Below, one piece after another: positions 60,290-64,000 of a stretch of 64,000 bases of DNA; positions within the stretch are counted from its first letter, which is position 1; every line of letters begins with the position of its first letter. The notes under the pieces are model-generated. The model ran no database searches, was not told the DNA's origin, and saw only the letters and a program-made list of their open reading frames with translations. Source of the stretch: Dielma fastidiosa. GTDB taxonomy: Bacteria > Bacillota_I > Bacilli_A > Erysipelotrichales > Erysipelotrichaceae. A program made the position numbers and the translations under genes. The stretch is from positions 295,619 through 359,618 of the forward strand of contig NZ_HE578923.1 in NCBI RefSeq assembly GCF_000313565.1. The letters are read 5' to 3'.

Positions 60290-60895
60290 TTATTCATTTT
60301 CTTTAGCACCGTTTATTTTTCTGATTACTTTACATGGATTTCCAACCGCTACACAATTAGCCGGGATATCCTTGGTCACGACACTGCCGGCACCAATTAC
60401 ACTGCCGTTGCCAATCGTTACACCTGGCAGAATGATTACACCGCCGCCAATCCAGCAGCCATTACCGATTTTTACTGGCAAAGCGTAGGTACGGCAGAAG
60501 TATTCACTGCTTTCAGGCTGCCAGTTAGGTGTTAGGCGGTCAGCTAATTCGACTGGGTGAGCCGCGGTATAAATCTGTACATTAGAAGCTATTAAAACGT
60601 TATCGCCGATTTCAATTTTATTACAGTCAACAAAAGTACAATTCATGTTTATCGACACATTTGTACCTAATTGTATATTCTTGCCATAATCGCATAAAAA
60701 AGGTGTGCCTACGGAAACGTTGCTGCCTATACTGCCAAATAATTGTTTAAGGATTTCGGTTTTCTCAGCCTTTTGATGATAGGCGAGCGCATGATATTGG
60801 GCTAATAAAGCTCTTGCGTTATTTTTATATTCTAAGAATATTTCATCATGACAATCATACCATTCACCTGCCATGCATTTTTCTAATTCGTTCAT
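60290..60895 (-). CDS. Hexapeptide-repeat sugar O-acetyltransferase (Maa/NodL-like)
   Basis: 201-residue left-handed beta-helix enzyme. The N-terminal helical part (MAGEWYDCHDEIFLEYKNNARAL) is the maltose/galactoside acetyltransferase domain. Catalytic His is in YTAAHPVE, and hexapeptide turns run through IGGGVIILPGVTIGNGSVIGAGSVVTKDIP. It acetylates a sugar hydroxyl with acetyl-CoA. AAGGAGA precedes the ATG. It lies inside the tRNA inverted duplication, pointing away from the adjacent lysin. Confidence 0.92.
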   Translation of the reverse strand: MNELEKCMAGEWYDCHDEIFLEYKNNARALLAQYHALAYHQKAEKTEILKQLFGSIGSNVSVGTPFLCDYGKNIQLGTNVSINMNCTFVDCNKIEIGDNVLIASNVQIYTAAHPVELADRLTPNWQPESSEYFCRTYALPVKIGNGCWIGGGVIILPGVTIGNGSVIGAGSVVTKDIPANCVAVGNPCKVIRKINGAKENE

Positions 60896-61057
60896 GTGCT
60901 GTCTCCTTTACTTGGTTATGCGTACATATTAACTATTTTCATTCTAATAGTGGTGATTAGAAATGTCAAATGGCTGAAACTTGTTATAAGTTTCGTCAGC
61001 CGATGTCTGTCACCTTTGATTCATCATTGAATACTATGAAATAGAAAGGTGGCAATT

Positions 61058-61915
61058 ATGCTTGCAGATGAAAAATTAAAAACCGCCAGAGGTGTTGAAG
61101 TTGTCCTTTGGCCGCAGACAATCATAGATTTAACACAGGGCAGTGGTGAGGATTTAGGGCATACATGGCTCTCTCATGAAGGAACGTGGGCATTGGATAA
61201 TGTGGATTGGGAGAATCGTAAAATCTATGCGCCGGTTACGATGCGCTGTATGGGGAAATACAGCATTGATAATGGCAATGAGGTAATCTGGGAATCGGTG
61301 GATGAGGTTTTGTTTGCGGACGGTTCGATTGATACGCTGACCCTCGATTTCTGGCATGATGATGATATCTCACATCTGTCGGTGGGGGATGTTGTCAAAC
61401 AAGGTGAACATGCGCAAACGGCCGGCAGCTCAGGTGCGGCAACCGCTGTTCATATGCATGTGGAGGCAGGCAGAGGCAAGCTGAAGCTAACACCGGGAAA
61501 AAGCCCGCTGATTCCATCAACTGGCTGGACACATTATCCAAATGGACATAATGTACATCCGTATACATTGCCTAATGCAGTAGATCCGCGGCATGTTTTC
61601 TTTATGAATGGCACACAGGTCATGAATACGTTTGGCATGAGCTTTAAATTTTACGAAACTAATTCAGGCTGGAAATGGGACCCACAGCTTGGTGAACAGA
61701 CCTATTACCGTGACGGCAAGATGGTTAAGGATGAATGGATTTGGGATCGTGATTATCAATCCTGGTATTATATTAAACCGGATGGCCGGATGGCTAGAAA
61801 TTACTGGGTAATGAATAACAAGAAATGGTGTTACTTAAAGGTATCGGGAAAAATGGCTAAAAATGAAGAACTTACCTGGTATTTTAATAACTCGGGGTAT
61901 GGTGAACTGCGCTGA
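61058..61915 (+). CDS. Phage-type lysin: M23-like peptidase plus choline-binding-type repeats
   Basis: 285-residue cell-wall hydrolase without signal peptide, as phage endolysins are. The N-terminal half resembles a LytM/M23 endopeptidase: GHTWLSHEGTWALD (His and Asp ligands), GDVVKQGEHAQTAGSSGAA and the HMHVEAG zinc motif. The last 85 residues are Trp/Tyr-rich wall-binding repeats (TYYRDGKMVKDEWIW, WYYIKPDGRMARNYW). The start at 61058 follows AAAGGTGG. Its N-terminus resembles the broken lysin inside the cotJC element, hinting at related prophages. No holin is adjacent. Confidence 0.85.
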   Translation: MLADEKLKTARGVEVVLWPQTIIDLTQGSGEDLGHTWLSHEGTWALDNVDWENRKIYAPVTMRCMGKYSIDNGNEVIWESVDEVLFADGSIDTLTLDFWHDDDISHLSVGDVVKQGEHAQTAGSSGAATAVHMHVEAGRGKLKLTPGKSPLIPSTGWTHYPNGHNVHPYTLPNAVDPRHVFFMNGTQVMNTFGMSFKFYETNSGWKWDPQLGEQTYYRDGKMVKDEWIWDRDYQSWYYIKPDGRMARNYWVMNNKKWCYLKVSGKMAKNEELTWYFNNSGYGELR

Positions 61916-62023
61916 TATTAATAAAAGTGCCCTTTAAAGATGCACTGTCATAGACGCATTTACTTTTAGAAAGAATTGATAAATAGGCTGAAACGCTTTT
62001 GCTTCTTGTGCCGGTGTTTTTAT

Positions 62024-62048
62024 ATAAAAAAAACACCTGAAGGTGTTT
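62024..62048 (-). terminator. Terminator of the tRNA pair, copy 2
   Basis: AAACACC-TGAA-GGTGTTT with an A-run on the left, giving a T-run on the minus strand; differs from copy 1 by one loop base. Confidence 0.85.
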
Positions 62049-62057
62049 ATTAATCAA

Positions 62058-62131
62058 TGGAGCAGATGAGGAGAATCGAACTCCCGTATCAACCTTGGCA
62101 AGGTTGTGTTCTACCATTAAACTACATCTGC
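62058..62131 (-). tRNA. tRNA-Gly (anticodon GCC), copy 2
   Basis: Identical in sequence to 60071-60144, on the opposite strand, with encoded CCA. Confidence 0.95.
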
Positions 62132-62137
62132 AATAAA

Positions 62138-62213
62138 TGGCGGTCCAGATGGGACTCGAACCCACGATCTCCTCCGTGACAGGGAGGCATGTTAACCACT
62201 ACACCACTGGACC
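62138..62213 (-). tRNA. tRNA-Asp (anticodon GTC), copy 2
   Basis: Identical in sequence to 59989-60064, on the opposite strand, with encoded CCA. Confidence 0.95.
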
Positions 62214-62232
62214 AAATTTACCATTTTATAAA

Positions 62233-62323
62233 TGGCGGAGAAGGAGGGATTTGAACCCTCGCGCCAGTATCCCGACCTATACCCTTAGCAGGGGCACCTC
62301 TTCAGCCTCTTGAGTACTTCTCC
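62233..62323 (-). tRNA. tRNA-Ser (anticodon GCT)
   Basis: 91-nt class II cloverleaf with acceptor GGAGAAG/CTTCTCC, encoded CCA, anticodon loop CTGCTAA, long variable arm, T loop TTCAAAT. It is first in a three-tRNA unit with Asp and Gly on the minus strand. Confidence 0.92.
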
Positions 62324-62544
62324 ATGCTGAACTATTTAACGCTTGTATATAATATCATGAGATTTTGAGTTTGACAAGACCCTTTTTTAGAATTTATGCA
62401 AAAAATACGGGAAGTAAATGGAAGCAGTTGCAATTCCTGCAAAGAAATTAAATTAAAGGCATTCATTGTCAGTTTGAATGAAAATAATTCTGTATGCTTT
62501 ATTCCTTATAAATATAATTCAGAGTAAGAATTGCCCGTTTAAAA

Positions 62545-62558
62545 TGCAAACGCTTGCA
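62545..62558. promoter_or_regulatory. Catabolite-responsive element (cre)
   Basis: TGCAAACGCTTGCA fits the cre consensus TGnAAnCGnTnnCA and is almost symmetrical. It lies about 20 bp ahead of the PTS promoter, where CcpA binding would adjust expression to sugar supply. Confidence 0.65.
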
Positions 62559-62576
62559 AAAAAATCATAAATTCTC

Positions 62577-62605
62577 TTGAAATCAAAAAAACTTTGTGTT
62601 AACAT
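62577..62605 (+). promoter_or_regulatory. Probable promoter of the beta-glucoside PTS gene
   Basis: TTGAAA (62577-62582) and TAACAT (62600-62605) with 17-bp spacing. The rest of the gap from 62324 to 62576 shows only A+T-rich DNA and the cre site. Confidence 0.5.
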
Positions 62606-62631
62606 ACTACTAGATTGATAGATTAATCAGC

Positions 62632-62729
62632 GACGTGTTACTGGTAAGCAGGCAAGATCGCATCAGATTATAATTCTTGACTTCTCTTTAGGAGGAGCAG
62701 AGTGTTATGGGCTGATGGGATCTTTTTTT
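62632..62729 (+). promoter_or_regulatory. Antiterminator target (RAT) and leader terminator of the PTS gene
   Basis: GTTACTG-GTAA-GCAGGCAA (within 62632-62659) matches the RNA target of BglG/LicT antiterminators. Its 3' end overlaps the left arm GATCGCATCAG (62656-62666) of a terminator whose right arm CTGATGGGATC (62712-62722) is followed by seven T. Binding of an antiterminator would free the downstream PTS gene when the sugar is present. The antiterminator gene is not in the window. Confidence 0.85.
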
Positions 62730-62788
62730 GCGTCTGTCAACTGTCATATGGCCAATGACTTATAAAAAAATGAAAAGGAGAAATGAAA

Positions 62789-64000
62789 ATGGATTATAAG
62801 AAAATCGCGGGAGACATTCTTGAAAATGTCGGCGGCAAGTCAAATATCAAAAGCGTTACACATTGTTTTACTCGTTTGCGTTTTGTTTTAAAAGATGAAA
62901 AGAAAGCAAATAAGGAAGTTGTTGAGCATCTTGAGGGCGTTATTTCAGTTGTAGTGGCAGGCGGTCAATTTCAGGTAGTCTGCGGTGCTAAGGTTACTAA
63001 AATCTATGATGCGGTCATTGAAATCATCGGTGATGCTTATGCCGGCGGGGATGTTGATGTGCCGGAAGAAAAGCAGAGCATCGGTAATTTGATCCTTCAA
63101 AAGGTTACGGAAATATTTACACCCTTAGTTCCTGCTATCGCGGCCGCTGGTTTAATCAAGGGTCTGCTGACGGCGGCTAAGCTTTTACTGAGCAACTATG
63201 GTTATGATTTAGCAGCTACGGATACTTATAATATTCTCTATAATGCAAGTCAGGTTATTTTCTACTTTATGCCTATCTTCCTTGCATATACAACAGCAAA
63301 AGCATTAAAATGTAATCAGGTAATTGCGATGGCAATCGGCGGTACATTAGTTTATCCAGCCATCGATGCAATGATTCAAAATACGGAGGTTGCTTCAACG
63401 ATCTTTGGTTTGCCGATCATGAAGGGTGCATGGCAGATTGGTGAATCCGTTAAGATTTTCTCTTACACTGAATCAGTAATTCCAATCATTTTGGCGGTAA
63501 TCGTAATGGCGGTGCTGGAAAAATATCTGAAAAAGTTCATTCCTGAGATTCTTCAAATTATCTTAGTTCCGGGTCTTGAGCTGTTAATTATGCTGCCGCT
63601 GGTATTTGTTGTATTAGGCCCAATCGGTATTTATGTTGGTAACGGCGTACAATTTATCTATGATTCAATTATGAATGTCAGTGCTGTGCTTGGCGGCGCG
63701 CTGATCGGCGGTCTGTGGGGCGTATGTGTTATTTTTGGTGCTCACCGTGCCTTGCTGCCAATTGGTTTAAATGATGTTGCGGTTAATGGTCATCAGAATT
63801 TATTAGCTTTTGCCGGTTCTGCAAACTTTGCACAGGGCGGCGCGGCTTTAGGTGTTATGCTTAAAACAAAGAGCAAGGATCTGAAACAAGTTGCGGCTTC
63901 TTCAGCCATTGCGGCAACCTTAGTGGGTATCACTGAACCTGCCATCTACGGCTGTAACCTGCGTCTGAAAAAACCGATGGTTTATGCGGTAATCTGCGGT
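62789..64000 (+). CDS. Beta-glucoside PTS transporter, EIIBC(A) (5' part, runs off the window)
   Basis: Sugar-specific PTS permease that imports and phosphorylates a beta-glucoside; about 404 residues are seen. The EIIB domain contains the phospho-Cys motif SVTHCFTRLRF (Cys near residue 26), followed by EIIC beginning FTPLVPAIAAAGLIKG. The C-terminal motifs GAHRALLPIGLND and GITEPAIYG indicate the glucose/beta-glucoside superfamily. The start at 62789 has AAAAGGAG 8 bp upstream; the in-frame ATG at 62783 is too close. Controlled by the RAT/terminator and cre site just upstream. Confidence 0.93.
   Translation, partial: MDYKKIAGDILENVGGKSNIKSVTHCFTRLRFVLKDEKKANKEVVEHLEGVISVVVAGGQFQVVCGAKVTKIYDAVIEIIGDAYAGGDVDVPEEKQSIGNLILQKVTEIFTPLVPAIAAAGLIKGLLTAAKLLLSNYGYDLAATDTYNILYNASQVIFYFMPIFLAYTTAKALKCNQVIAMAIGGTLVYPAIDAMIQNTEVASTIFGLPIMKGAWQIGESVKIFSYTESVIPIILAVIVMAVLEKYLKKFIPEILQIILVPGLELLIMLPLVFVVLGPIGIYVGNGVQFIYDSIMNVSAVLGGALIGGLWGVCVIFGAHRALLPIGLNDVAVNGHQNLLAFAGSANFAQGGAALGVMLKTKSKDLKQVAASSAIAATLVGITEPAIYGCNLRLKKPMVYAVICG

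Larger units (their letters stand above)
62024..62213 (-). repeat. Right arm of the 190-bp inverted duplication
   Basis: Reverse complement of 59989-60178 with one mismatch. The flanking sequences on both sides differ, so the duplication covers just the tRNA transcription unit and its terminator. Confidence 0.92.

Noticed and set aside
60969-61005. Hairpin GGCTGAAACTT ... AAGTTTCGTCAGCC before the lysin as a riboswitch
   Set aside because: It is a simple hairpin with no conserved aptamer elements and no T-run, so it cannot be assigned.

Overview
The window looks like chromosomal DNA of a low-G+C, spore-forming, probably gut-associated Bacillota, most likely in or near the Erysipelotrichia. 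This rests on gene content only: a cotJABC spore-coat operon, a BclA-like collagen protein, a TPP riboswitch, MarR-controlled ABC exporter pairs, a beta-glucoside PTS with cre and antiterminator sites, and strong AGGAGG-type ribosome binding sites. No rRNA or marker gene in the window fixes the taxon.

The main result lies at 13.6-21.8 kb. The operon cotJA-cotJB-cotJC runs leftward, but cotJC (manganese-catalase-like coat protein) is cut in two. Its first 65 codons lie at 20799-20605 and its last 133 codons at 14002-13604. The intervening DNA of about 6.6 kb carries a large serine recombinase, a Fic protein, a frameshifted phage holin, a lipoprotein, a broken and partly inverted lysin, and an acyltransferase. 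Joining the two halves at a shared GAA restores the IGTEELAH metal-ligand motif in frame and gives a 198-residue CotJC. The predicted circle junction is a near-palindrome around a GA dinucleotide, as expected for a serine integrase. This has the logic of the skin element in sigK: a decayed prophage that may be excised in the mother cell to rebuild a spore gene.

Left flank (0-13.6 kb): a HAD hydrolase; a translationally coupled M20 amidohydrolase and PHP-type phosphatase; a solute-binding lipoprotein followed by a Cache-GGDEF-EAL protein (a possible solute-to-c-di-GMP sensor); a DUF554 protein; and a MarR regulator with a heterodimeric ABC exporter.

Middle (21.8-46.4 kb): azlCD; a LolD-like ATPase with a FtsX-like permease; a lactonase-fold protein; a nucleoid-associated protein; a second EAL protein; a frameshifted metallo-hydrolase; a second MarR-ABC-ABC operon whose regulator has Cys/His clusters and whose promoter is flanked by AGGTACCT sites; a C45 Ntn hydrolase with AraC and GyrI-like proteins; idi with a dehydrogenase; lemA with DUF2207; and a signal-less amidase next to a collagen-like exosporium protein.

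Right part (46.4-64 kb): a 1710-residue PAS/GGDEF/EAL protein; thiE-thiD-tenA behind a TPP riboswitch; an ACT-less aspartokinase; a LolA-like protein directly followed by an unaccompanied MazF; an ECF S-component; a 190-bp inverted duplication of a tRNA-Asp/tRNA-Gly pair around an acetyltransferase and a lysin; and the start of a beta-glucoside PTS gene. Eight tRNA genes are seen. No CRISPR array, rRNA or insertion sequence was found.
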